Assembly (NCBI GenBank): GCA_031769625.1
Contig: JAUIMM010000113.1
Coordinates: forward strand, 16,177,501 to 16,241,500
Direction of reading: 5' to 3'
Origin: Taudactylus pleione
Lineage: Eukaryota > Chordata > Amphibia > Anura > Myobatrachidae
Length of the DNA: 64,000 nt
The position numbers were made by a program, and so were the translations under genes. The notes below the pieces were generated by a model that was given only the letters and a program-made list of their open reading frames with translations, had not been told where the DNA came from and ran no database searches. Shown piece after piece: positions 21,653 to 31,449 of this stretch (position 1 is the stretch's first letter; each line of letters begins with the position of its first letter).

Positions 21653-23461
21653 ATGGTGATGGGGTTTCAGGTTGTAACTGCTTTTGTGTATCCTCCTGGA
21701 GTTCATATCATACTGTTGTGTTTCGGGATGTCCTGGTACTGTGCTGGTGGTCGGAGGATGGAGAGAGAGATCGGTAGTGGTGTCGGTGGAGAGGAGCTGG
21801 GAGAGAAAGAGCTGCAAAAACAAGGCCAGTACCTGACCAATATTAGCACTGTAATGGTTAAAAGATCTGCTGTCTTGGAATCTCGGAGGCAGTGTGAAGG
21901 TTTATTGTCTGAAGAGTATTGTATATGCACAAATTGTGGGCCTGTAGTCAATGATAAATGCATCCTACGATGTCAGACCCAGAGTAATTTATACTTGGGC
22001 GAGCATCCGTTAGAGGACTACCATTCCCTAGTAGGTAAGGTTTTGAACCAAACCGAATGTTGGGTATGCTCCCAGGTTCCTCAAGGACAGCATAATGTAG
22101 GGTTAGTCCCATTCCCCTTAAATGTCTCTGAAGTCATTGACTTACAGGGAGGCAAACCGGTGGACAGAAAATTTAACATATCCAATCCCCCTAATTTGAA
22201 GCTCCACCAAGTAGATAAATCCGTGTAATGTTTCAACTTCACCAATCCCAACAAACCTGGGAATTGGGAAGTCACAGGAATTAATCAGACAATGACCTTC
22301 TCACTGAGAGCCGATAATGTATCTATAGACTCAGCACTTTTATACAACATTGTTACAAATGGGAAATTCTATAGGTACAGGTATACACGGAGTAATGTTA
22401 AAGTGATGGTTGGAAGAGTACCACCCGGGTACTGTGCGAAGATCATACAACCTGATACTTGTATTAGCCAAATGGAGGAGATAGGGATGGGATCATTCAT
22501 AGAAAAGATGTGTACCGGTATCATGAAACATTCCATCCCATTCATCCTCCCAGATGATGTATATTATATTTGTGGTAGAAAAGCGTATAAATGGCTCTCT
22601 CCAAGTTCCAGTGGACTATGCTATTTGGGAAAGGTACTCCCTGAAGTCATGACTCTTGCACATAATGAAATGATTGATGTCCATAGGAACATACCTTCTC
22701 CATACCTTCATGCACATTATGAACACAGAAATAAGAGAAACATAATTCCTGGTGATGTGCATAAAGCCACTCAAATGATAAGTGAGACGACTGGCTTCCA
22801 GATTTTAGTTGCACTTGATCCCACCAGGATTGCTCGGGGATCTCTAAATTTTAGGTATATTCAAGATCTCGCAAAATCAATAGATAATATCACCGAGCTA
22901 TATGATAACACCTTTAGGTACACTGGTAAGGAGTTGCAAGCATACAAGAAAGAGCTGGTCCAACATTGTTTAGTGCTGAATTATTTAACTGCTGTCACTG
23001 GAGGGTATTGCGTAACCCTAGCCACCCAGTTTGGTGTTAAATGTTGTAGTTATATCACCAATAGCACTAGTCACCCCAAGGAGGTGATAGACCGGAAAAT
23101 GGATGAAATTCTGCAGTTGAAATGGGAATTTCGGAAGAGCCATAATGCTTCAATCGCTGAAGTGGAGGAACAGGTCGAAGAGTGGTTCTCCTGGTTGAAC
23201 CCTATGAAATGGTTCTCGGGTCTAGGAGAGTAGGTCCAAGGACTGATTGCAAGTATAGGGAAACTCCTGATCCTAGTGTTGGTGGTCATCCTAATAATTG
23301 GCATATGTATCAGATGTGTTCCAGCGGCTATGAAGTGTGCAAAAGGTTGTTCCAATGGAAACCAGGAAAATGAAATAATGATGGTAGTTACCCATGATGC
23401 TGTGAATACTAATGTAACTAATACCCTACATTATACCCCTGAATTAGAGAGTACGATCTAA
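21653..23461 (+). pseudogene. env: ERV-A env (two stop codons, one frame)
   Basis: About 602 codons in one frame, interrupted by TAA at 22226 (in SU) and TAG at 23231 (just before the membrane span, where ERV-B has Trp). SU: N-terminal hydrophobic signal region, CICTNCG, CWVC, sequons. The dibasic cleavage motif RNKR is at about 22730, with TM after it: a long helical region, GGYC followed ten residues later by CC, sequon NST, FSWLNPMKWFSG, then a membrane span beginning near 23255 and a short tail ending ESTI. The order and Cys pattern match ERV-B env. Pol ends 40 bp upstream. Neither copy can make a full Env as it stands. Confidence 0.88.
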
Positions 23462-24146
23462 TGTTTGCTTGCATATTGCCATGTATAATAAAGTATTGTC
23501 AATGTTTCTTTAGAACAACCTAGTTTAAATGTAGTCTTCATCTCCCCTTTCTTCCAAGGTTGTCCTCTCCATGGAGTGGTGCTTTCCCACACTAGCTCCC
23601 CATTGGTCCTCGACTTAGAGTCCACGTGGTATGCGTACGAGGGGCTACTTTATGTCCTCCAGGGGTGCATAATTCAATGATTCAAATGACCACACGGAGT
23701 CATATCATTAAGAACATTGAACAATACTTTATAATACAGTGTCCACATGAAATAAGATCCGAATGATAGTAGAAGTCCCATAAGAACGCTTACCTTGTAA
23801 TGATGTGATTTGGATTTGTTTAACAGTGCATAAAAGTGTTATTAATGCTATTTCAAAACATCTTAAAATGAAGTCTCTACACAATTCAAAATTATCCTTA
23901 TGGGTTAGGTGCATTCCCACATCTAAAATATGGTCACGACCTCTTCAGTCTGGCCTATGGTGTGCACATAAGGCTAGTTTTATATCCCTTCGACCAAGAG
24001 CGCTTCATTGATGGGTAAATTAACAACTCATGCCATCCCATAACAATAACATTAACTAATGTCTTATAGTATGGCTAATCAGATAACCAATTATTAATTG
24101 TTGCTTGCGTATGGTGATAACGTATAATTGCTATCAAAGGGTGGAC
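23462..24146 (+). other. ERV-A 3' untranslated region and polypurine tract
   Basis: About 685 bp with no gene. It is near-identical to 1725-2396, contains AATAAA at 23485, and ends CTATCAAAGGGTGGAC against the LTR. It is longer than the ERV-B equivalent and largely different in sequence. Confidence 0.8.
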
Positions 24147-25377
24147 TGTCGAAACCGTATAAATTGGTTGCGATCGCTTAAATGCGCACGAATCGCAACA
24201 CGACATCCATTGGACGATTTGATCGTCCACGGCCATTTTTATGCGAACACACGCTCCCGCCGCATTCGCGCACGCACTTGCGCACGCACAATTGCACATG
24301 CTCGCTATACATGCACACACATCCCATGCCCCCGCAACTCGCCATATTGTGAATGGCGAGCCATGCTTCTGTACTCACAACGGTTAGGCACCATTTTACA
24401 TTACATAAACACATAACAGAGTTAGTACAGCAATACTGTTTAAATCGCAGCTTTTAAGTATTATTGTCGGAAACCTTACCCCGATGGACAGCAGCCTTTC
24501 CTTACAATAAACTTATATCCCATTTAACCCTAAACTGACTGAGATACGCACAATGCTATTTAGTACATAAACACCTCTTTCCTCTCATACAAATATTCAC
24601 CCACTTACACAATAAATGTTCCAAACATAGAAGTTTATGTGTTTTAAAGGTATACAGTGAATGTTACAAGTTAAATAGCAGTTATATGATATCTGGGCTT
24701 AGGAATAAGATAAATGGGTCATGAATAGTATCTACCGATTTCCCTCTGTCTCAACAGGAATATGAAACCAACAGAATGAATATGGAAGGGATCACTATCG
24801 AGTTATGAAGACCTGCCAAGAATTATACTCTATACTGTAAAAATCACTGTACACATCCCCTGTAGATTTGCATGCCAAGGGTAGGACAAAGGGATTTTCT
24901 AACACAGTTCAACCTCCAGTGACGTCAACCACCTACTAACCAATGAATAGCAACAACCATTGTGACTCAGTAATAAAAGGCCAATAGGGAGCCCCTCTGA
25001 GTATTTAGCTTATGTTCAAAGAAAATTGTACACCTATAAATTCCTATGCAGTCTGGATCCCAACCTTCTTCTTCTTCTTCTTCTTCCTCTCTTTTCTTCC
25101 TTAACACCCAGCCAGCTATCTGAAAGACAGCTGTTAGTTTGGATCCAGACCGCATGGCGAAGTATTGGTAATTGTATCTTTGTCTTTATCCTGTATATAG
25201 CTGCATTGTATAGATTAAGGCTGATTATACCATTTTTACAATATAATACCTTTGTGTGTGTTGGAACCGCAAACTGTTTCTGTGTGACAAAGTTATTTTA
25301 TATTGAAATGGGAGGTATGGGCAATCTGGTCTGTGCAATCAAATCTCTCTAATATTGATACTGTTTAAACGGTATCA
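24147..25377 (+). repeat. ERV-A 3' LTR
   Basis: 1,231 bp, pairing with 2397-3643. It has lost about 20 bp near 24445 and carries a longer CTT run near 25063. TATAAA is at 25035-25040. The LTR ends TCA, followed by AA and the AGCTG target copy. Confidence 0.9.
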
Positions 25378-25378
25378 A

Positions 25379-25425
25379 AAGCTGTAACAGGTTTTCTGGA
25401 TTGCACCAGGGATTGCTGTAGCAGG
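25379..25425. repeat. Host minisatellite, right half of ERV-A target
   Basis: AGCTGTAACAGG, GGATTGCACC and GCTGTAGCAGG follow the unit of the array at 1481-1630 in the right phase. Confidence 0.7.
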
Positions 25426-25741
25426 TTTCAGGGATACACTAGAACGCAGAAACAGCATGAACCATACACCACGGGAAGACGAGATGTTCAGGCCCAGAAT
25501 GCTATCAGGAGAGGATATATATACCATGGGTCTGGCTGCAATTGGTGGATACGAACAGGTGGTCTGGTAGTAGCATTCTGAGTGGTGGAAGGCACAACAT
25601 GCAGAGGGAGTATTCATCTCTGCAGCTCTGAGAATCAGAACCACACCTGCGATTCCAATCAGGGCTAGCAGTGCTCACAGACAGAGGAGAGGCCAGGTGC
25701 AATAATCAGAGCAAATCCTCCAGGCAAATTACACACACTGA
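25426..25741. other. Unassigned host DNA
   Basis: No gene or repeat recognised between the minisatellite and the hairpin-chain element. Small minus-strand frames here show no motif. Confidence 0.35.
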
Positions 25742-26272
25742 GGGTCATTCTGACCTGCTCGCGAGCAAAGTTCGCTCGCTAGCGGGTCGATGTTGTTAGA
25801 CTGCGCATGCGCACGACGGAGGGAGCTCCGTCGTGCGCATGCGTGAGACCCGGCAAGCGACGAGCAATACGTCGCTCGGGGTCTCGCACCAAAGGGGGCG
25901 TGCTGTCGATGGTGACTGACAGCACGCCCCCTTTGGTGGGCGTGCCGGGGGCGTGGCTGCCAGACGGAGGCGTTCCCATGGGAACGCCTACCGTCTGAGT
26001 CCGGCCCCACTGACATCAGTAATGATGTCAGTGGGAGTGACTTTGGCTCTGATAGAGCCAAAATCACTCCTGGGCTTGCGGCAGCGAGGCCCTACCGCAG
26101 GGTCTCATCACAAGCCCGATGGTCGCGTTGGTCTTTGACCATCGCGACCATCATCATGGACACTCGCTATAGCAGCTATACGAGCGTCCAGGAGGACGCT
26201 CCATTTTCATGGAGGAGGGCACTGATTCAGAGCGAGCGCTCTGGTCAGAGCGTCTGGCTCTGAATCAGGCCC
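25742..26272 (+). mobile_element. Hairpin-chain element, copy 1 (about 12 hairpins)
   Basis: A 530-bp non-coding element made of consecutive inverted repeats with little between them: 25752-25788, 25804-25843 (18-bp perfect arms), 25845-25885, 25888-25937 (20-bp perfect arms), 25961-25997, 26006-26035 (13-bp arms), 26036-26068, 26072-26116, 26118-26152, 26158-26189, 26198-26213 and 26222-26268. The right end is CTGAATCAGGCCC, the terminal repeat also found at 26783/27164 and 29271. The left end (GGGTCATTCTGACC) differs, and no clear target duplication is seen. The open frames across it are by-products of symmetry. Superfamily: PIF/Harbinger-like by its end sequence, inferred. Confidence 0.75.
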
Positions 26273-26438
26273 ACAGATCCATCGGGCAGCTGACAGGGGT
26301 AAGTCTCAAGGCAAAAAGGTGACAACTAGACAGGGTCGTGACAAACCCTTAATAGTATGAGCTTTTTGTTGTTAACGTCCCATAGATGGTAACCTTTGCT
26401 CTGTTTACAGCATCCTAGCATGATGCACTCACTGGATT
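26273..26438. other. Unassigned, possibly copia-derived
   Basis: Lies downstream (in the minus sense) of the copia integrase remnant and may belong to it, but I cannot read a protein match. Confidence 0.3.
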
Positions 26439-26782
26439 TCAAATCAAGTTTGTGTCATCTCTCTTTAGGTACAGGAGCATAAACTCTACTTTCAAATACT
26501 CGTAAATGACTGATGTTTGGTCTCTTACCAGTCCACCCCTCCAATGGTGTCTTGTCCTTGACTGCCAGTGTATGTAATACATTTTTGAGGTACTGTAAAC
26601 AGCTGTTTGTACTGCTTTGGCCCAAAATCTTTTGTCAAGTCTTGCATCATTCAGCATAGCTCGCGTTCTATCAACTTTTGTCCTATTTGCTCTTTCACTC
26701 ATGCCATTCTGCTCTGGTGCATAGGTGATAGTCTTCTGATGCTGTATGCCATATTTACTCCAGGTTAGTTGGCTAGATCTTT
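26439..26782 (-). pseudogene. Ty1/copia integrase remnant, C-terminal core
   Basis: Minus-strand frame with YAPEQNGMSERANRT, the region around the catalytic Glu of copia-type integrase, followed by VDRTRAMLNDARLDKRFWA, typical of the family. After about 60 residues the match decays. Upstream it is interrupted by the MITE at 26783-27164 and continues at 27165-27446. No LTRs or other copia genes were found. Copia elements are uncommon in tetrapods, which makes this worth noting. Confidence 0.75.
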
Positions 26783-27164
26783 GGGCCTGATTCAGAGGCA
26801 TACACTATTTGCGCGCGCTCGCTCTGAATCAGGACGTCCCTATTTTTTTTTTGACCGGCCTCCAGGCCGCTCGCACAGCTGTGGGTGACCACCCACAGCG
26901 TGCGCATGCGGCCTGGCGATGGTCGGGATTTTCGTGACCATCGGGCTTGCGAGGAGACCCTGTGGTAGGGTCCCGAGTGGACTTCCTGCACTAATAAAGC
27001 AGGAAGAACACTACTGACATCACAGCCGTCCAGTCTTGTAGCGAGCCCCGGAGCAAGTGATTTCACACTCGCTCTGGGGCTTGCACATGCCGCACGTGTG
27101 CAATGGCCCACAATCGACCTGCTTGCGAGCACTATGCGCTCGCAAGCGGGTCTGAATCAGGCCC
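26783..27164. mobile_element. Hairpin-rich Harbinger-like MITE, inserted in copia
   Basis: 382 bp with perfect 14-bp terminal inverted repeats GGGCCTGATTCAGA and TTT on both sides. The body contains hairpins such as CTGATTCAGAG...CTCTGAATCAG at the left end and GACCTGCTTGCGAGC...GCTCGCAAGCGGGTC at the right. It shares pieces with copies 1 and 2 of the hairpin chain and appears to be a shorter member of that family. No coding capacity. Confidence 0.78.
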
Positions 27165-27446
27165 TTTGTTCTTATATTCTCCAACACTGTCAGATCTCAG
27201 TATCTTTAGTTACAGACAGTTTTGGTTTTCTATGAGGTTCTTGTACTACTTGATCTCACTTTTTACTTTGCTTTTATGTTTTAGAAAGTAAATATGTGTC
27301 ATCCTTATAGCATCATCGATAAGTGTCATAGCAAACTTCCATGTAGCATATTTTTTTGTACCTGCCAGCTTTTCAAAACTCATGCTAATCCCTGTACTGT
27401 ACATTTTTCTCATACAGGTTAACTATGGTCTGTCTGTACTGACTTA
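27165..27446 (-). pseudogene. Ty1/copia integrase remnant, N-terminal core
   Basis: On the minus strand, from 27446 downwards, a frame with FEKLAGTKKYATWKF, TLIDDA, THIYFLKHKSKV and then LRSDSVGEY is readable: the stretch holding the first two acidic residues of a copia integrase core. It has two internal stops. It is continuous in the ancestral element with 26439-26782, with a MITE on each side. Confidence 0.72.
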
Positions 27447-27954
27447 GGCTCTGATTCAGCAAGGATTGCAAGTGCTAAGACGCACACAGTCGGCTGATTT
27501 TCGCGACCTGCACGTGCATATGCATCTCAGTCCACGTGCGCGAACTAGCCACTGCGTTCGGGAATGAGAGCGCAGTGTGTACGCAGACCCATGGAAGAGT
27601 GATTGACAGGAAGTACCTTTGTGGTTGGTGACAGGGGGGTTGGTCAGGCGAACGCAGGAGTGCCAGTGCGTTGGGACGGCATTGCAGGGGCATGCATAAA
27701 TTAGCCACTGCGATACCATACGCAGCCTGAGGCCTCATAGTGTACACTGAAGTAAGCAATTCCTAAGTGAGGTCTGACCTGTCTTAACTGTGCACATGTA
27801 TCCGATGTTACCGATTGTTTTGCTATGTTGCCCAAGTGTACGGATGTTAGGCTGATAACATATTGCGAATGCAAACATTTGCATATCCCCTCTGATATTA
27901 GCAACTGCATTGCTTGCGTATAAGCAGAATTGCGATCCATGCTGAATCAGGCCC
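27447..27954. mobile_element. Harbinger-like MITE with TTA duplication
   Basis: 508 bp, ends GGCTCTGATTCAGC / GCTGAATCAGGCCC, flanked by TTA at 27444-27446 and 27955-27957. It is non-coding; small frames inside are chance. It is the second insertion into the copia remnant. Confidence 0.78.
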
Positions 27955-28226
27955 TTAGATCCTTTTAATCCATGTCACTTGCAACTTTTTGATCTTCCAC
28001 ACCAAAGGTATCTGGACTTTTGGCAGCTGATATTTTGCATGATGACAACCTGAGTTGAGATTCCACTTGCACTGGTTGCATGTAACTGGAGCGATGTGTA
28101 AGCGGTATCCTGTGCGCTGCTTGGAATGAGAGCAGTGACTGTGCCCATAACATATTAGCAGAGTATTGCGCAGCAGGGGAAGGGCACTGGAGTCCACAAC
28201 TTATTAATTTGTGGCTGCTGGACTGT
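27955..28226 (-). other. Possible upstream copia sequence
   Basis: A minus-strand frame of about 80 codons with CNQCKWNLNSGCHH and KYQLPKVQIP could be part of the copia element upstream of integrase, because it is next in order across the MITE. The match is too weak to name. Confidence 0.3.
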
Positions 28227-28710
28227 GGGCATGATTCATAGATGGACGCTAATGCGATTATCACGCACATCGATCAATTGTTTGCCATTGCGCATGCATA
28301 TAAACCGCACTGTGCGTGCACAGCGATCGCAGATACACATAGGAATCCATTGTAGAGTGAGTGACAGCATTTGGGGGTGGTCTTTGAAACGCAGGTGTGT
28401 TTGTCCATTTAAACACTGTTAAATGGCCGTGCATATAGCCACTGCGAGTGCATACCCAGCTCTGCATGTCTGAAGAGCTCCCAAGGCTGTGGCAGGTCAG
28501 ACCTGCCTCAAGGCTAAGATTGCCACTGATGTGACGGCGATGTTACTGATAAATATACAGGTATGTGTTGTTGCACGCAGGTTAGAAGGCAGCAGTGGGT
28601 GTACTTATGCATGGATGATCTTTGATAACATTAGCATATTTTTTTGCTACTGCATTGCAAGCGAAATCACAGCTACGATCACATTAGCGTCTATCTCTGT
28701 CTGTAGGCTG
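28227..28710. mobile_element. Probable degraded Harbinger-like MITE
   Basis: The left end GGGCATGATTCATAGATG resembles the GGGCCTGATTC family. The inner GACGCTAATG...GAT recurs inverted near 28680-28695 (ATCACATTAGCGTC). The right boundary is approximate and no duplication was found. Confidence 0.45.
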
Positions 28711-29270
28711 TTAGCAGTATGTCACAGCAGAAGATGTGTCTGGGTTCAGGTTCAGCACACTGGGTATTATTATATTTGTCCAGTTGGAAAACAATGCACT
28801 TGACCAGATGGTGTTATAATGGTGTTAAGTGTGTTGAGCATTATGTTGGTGCTGGTGGCCACACATAGTACAGCTTAGAAAGGTCTTAGGTTTATTTACC
28901 CATGCAGAAAGAACATGTAGTATTGCTGGACATTGTAGTACACCGGGTGGTATGATGACAAACACCCTGATGGTTAGTGGCACTATGCTCCGCTATGTTT
29001 GCGGTGGTGTTTTCGTGGGCTCTGTATGGCTCAGTAGTAACAGGAGTCTCGGAGGGCATATTTATTTACATTGAACTGCTGGGGAGGGAACACGTGCCAA
29101 CAGGGCACATATGCACAGAAATGCATGTCTGAGGTCAGCCTCCTGCTGCGCTTGGGAAGATCCTAGTAACTGCACGCCCAGTTACCTGAATGCAGTGTGG
29201 ATGGAGGCAGTGTGGGATTGCTCTTTATCCCACTGGCGGCTGGTAGGTTGGATGACGTCATTCACATTGA
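28711..29270. other. Unassigned intergenic DNA
   Basis: No gene or repeat recognised. GT-rich toward the left. Confidence 0.35.
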
Positions 29271-29723
29271 GGGCCTGATTCAGAGCCGGACGCTCTGAAT
29301 CAGGGCCCTCCTACATAAAAATGGAGCGGCCTCTTGGACGCTCGCATAGCTGTGGGTGACCACCCACAGCTATAGCGAGCATCCATGATGATGGTCGCGA
29401 TGGTCAAGACCATCGCGACCATCGGGCTTACGACGGAGACCCTGCGGTAGGGTCTCACTGCCGCAAGCCCTGGAGTGATTTTGGCTCTATCAGAGCCCAA
29501 ATCATTCCCACTGACATCACTACTGATGTCAGTGGGGCCGCTTCAGACGGTAGGCGTTCCTATGGGAACGCCTCCGTCTGGCAGCCGTGCCCCTGGCACG
29601 CCCACCAAAGGGGGCATGCTGTCAATCAACATCGACAGCTAGCCGGGTCTCGCGCATGCGCACAACGGAGCTCCCTCCGTCGTGCGCTTGCACAGTAGGG
29701 CACCATCGACCCGCTTGCAAGCA
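29271..29723 (-). mobile_element. Hairpin-chain element, copy 2 (inverted)
   Basis: The same hairpins as 25742-26272, in the opposite orientation. The GGGCCTGATTCAGAGC end is at 29271. Hairpins are preserved at 29275-29303, 29400-29425 (GATGGTCGCGATGG), 29513-29542 (CCCACTGACATCA arms) and 29546-29582. The partner of the 20-bp arm (ACCAAAGGGGGC...) is deleted here, and the outer end is truncated near 29723. One hairpin is longer than in copy 1, through TGTGGGTGACCACCCACA near 29350. Non-coding. Confidence 0.75.
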
Positions 29724-29879
29724 TCCTGCCATCTTAGCCCCGCCCCCTGCTGTAAAATTCCACTTATTGCAGCTTTAAACAACGGAACATGGGACTCTCC
29801 CAGAAGGAGCTGAAATAAAGTAGGCAAGTATTGAAAAACAATTGGAATCTGTGTTTAGTGATGTAGTGTCCAATTCTAA
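29724..29879. other. Unassigned
   Basis: Short spacer between two mobile elements; nothing recognised. Confidence 0.3.
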
Positions 29880-30173
29880 TGGTGCATACACATGGTCAGA
29901 TGTGTCAGATGAACGATTGAACGATTTTATCAATGATTTGAATGATTGAACAATTTCTGACTGCATTAAAATGAATGGAATCGTCCAAATCTGACTGCAA
30001 ATACATCAGATGTCAGATAACGTTATCTGACAAGCGGGAACACGCATCGTTCATCATTCATCTGACAAACATGTCAGATATGTCAGATTTTCCTTCAGAT
30101 ATGATCGATTGAACAATTTTTAAAATCGTTATTGTACAGATCTGAAGAAAAATCTGACCGTGTGTATGCACCA
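29880..30173. mobile_element. TGGTGCATACACA-family MITE, copy 1
   Basis: 294 bp with inverted ends TGGTGCATACACATGGTCAG and CTGACCGTGTGTATGCACCA, flanked by TAA and TAG (one mismatch). The body is rich in GATTGAACGATTTT. This is one of seven copies in the window, others having clean TAA duplications. TWA duplications fit PIF/Harbinger. Confidence 0.8.
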
Positions 30174-30502
30174 TAGCTGACGTGGCGGACACACTGAAAA
30201 CCTCTTTCTTTAGGCTTTATTAATCAATATTATTTAAGACTAAACATTTCGCAAGTGAAATAAAAAAGCCATATACTATATATAGAATGCATGTAAATCG
30301 AAACACAAGCTATAGTGTAGTCTAATAAAGAGGACCATTATGGCATGCAATAATTCCTTTGTAGGCAGTCAAACAATCTATTTCTATAATTTGTGATATA
30401 AGCTGGTATCATTTATGCAAACATTTCCCTACTATTTGCCAGTCTGTAATAATAAAAAGAATGTTGGTTTATCTTTTTTAAATTAAATGGAAACCTACCC
30501 AC

Positions 30503-30508
<6 letters not shown>
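30174..30508. other. AT-rich unassigned DNA
   Basis: No gene or repeat recognised. Confidence 0.35.

Positions 30509-30539
<31 letters not shown>
30509..30539. repeat. (TA)n microsatellite
   Basis: About 15 TA units followed by a few CA units. Confidence 0.9.
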
Positions 30540-30546
<7 letters not shown>

Positions 30547-31267
30547 TTTACAGTATATGAATACAGAAAACCCGGCACTCCATGTAATGTACAGCAAACG
30601 CTCTGGTGCACTCCAAGGTTGTAAATTACAGCCACATGTAGATAATTCAATAGTGAGTAATAAAACGTCCTTTAATCCTACGTTTCGGGTATTACCCCGC
30701 TGTCAGGGACAAGCAGAATGAGCAAACACATAAAACAGCATACTTAAATACCCCCACCAATATCACATTAGCACCAATGCTCTCACAGGTAGGACACCTG
30801 CCAATGAGACACCAGGAGCCGCTGCCAGCCAGCACGTTGCCGGCCGGTGACATCATCAGCCCTCGCCCAGTCACATGAGAACAACACCCAGTTGCTAGGC
30901 AACCAGCAACACAGTTGAATAAACAATGTAATGGCACTGTTACCCACATATTCATATTAAAAAGTTACATAAAAATTGCACTAATCGCCTCCACTACACC
31001 CCATACTCATGGCTGCAACTGGAACCAATATTTGTTGTTATATGGACCGCAAACGGAAGTATCAATACCAAATAGTAAAACAAGTTTTTTCCTCCAATAA
31101 TTAGCCAATAAACAAAGCAAATAAACAATACAGACAATATGCACAATGTCAGACTAAACCCCACACTGCCATAAAGCGAACCTACAACACTAAACACCAC
31201 TATACATGTATAAATGTTGTCGACTTATAATCATTACCTATTAACTATATGTTAATTTATTTATATT
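30540..31267. other. Possible retroposon tail, otherwise unassigned
   Basis: The stretch TACGTTTCGGGTATTACCCC (30680-30699), followed by GCTGTCAGGGACAAG, resembles the 3' tails of amphibian LINE/SINE families, but I cannot confirm it. The remainder shows no gene. Confidence 0.35.
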
Positions 31268-31449
31268 AGAGATGAGCGGGTTCGGATTTTCTTGGTTTTA
31301 CTCGGATTTACTCGGATCTCAAAACGGCATTTTATTGGCTATCGGCTATCACGTGTTTTGGATAGCCAATAAAATAAATCCGAACTAATCCGAACTTGTG
31401 GTAAAATGGCGATAAGAACAGAGTTAATCCGAACCTGCACATCTCTAAT
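31268..31449. mobile_element. TTAGAGATGAGCGGGTTCGG MITE, copy 1
   Basis: About 180 bp with inverted ends AGAGATGAGCGGGTTCGGAT / TCCGAACCTGCACATCTCT and an inner GGATAGCCAATAAAAT hairpin half. A second copy lies at 33187-33357. Confidence 0.7.

Larger units (their letters stand above)
1631..25379 (+). mobile_element. ERV-A provirus complex (contains nested ERV-B)
   Basis: Endogenous retrovirus with two full LTRs (2397-3643 and 24147-25377) around a gag-pro-pol-env body that is split by ERV-B at 5339-16745. An extra partial 5' unit lies at 1631-2396. The flanks are one interrupted minisatellite with a candidate 5-bp duplication AGCTG. The exact right edge is uncertain by one or two bases, because the LTR appears to end TCA at 25377. 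Long LTRs, the in-frame amber gag-pol junction, the GPY/F-type integrase tail and an Env with CxxC in SU place it in the gamma/epsilon-like class (Class I). All three genes are broken. The two LTRs differ at roughly 2% of positions by eye. Confidence 0.9.

Noticed and set aside
21653..23461. Intact domesticated env (syncytin-like)
   Set aside because: Two in-frame stops in ERV-A and two frameshifts in ERV-B rule out a full-length product from either.
25729..26138. Arg/His-rich frames on both strands
   Set aside because: They arise from the near-perfect inverted repeats of the hairpin chain, which mirror open frames between strands.
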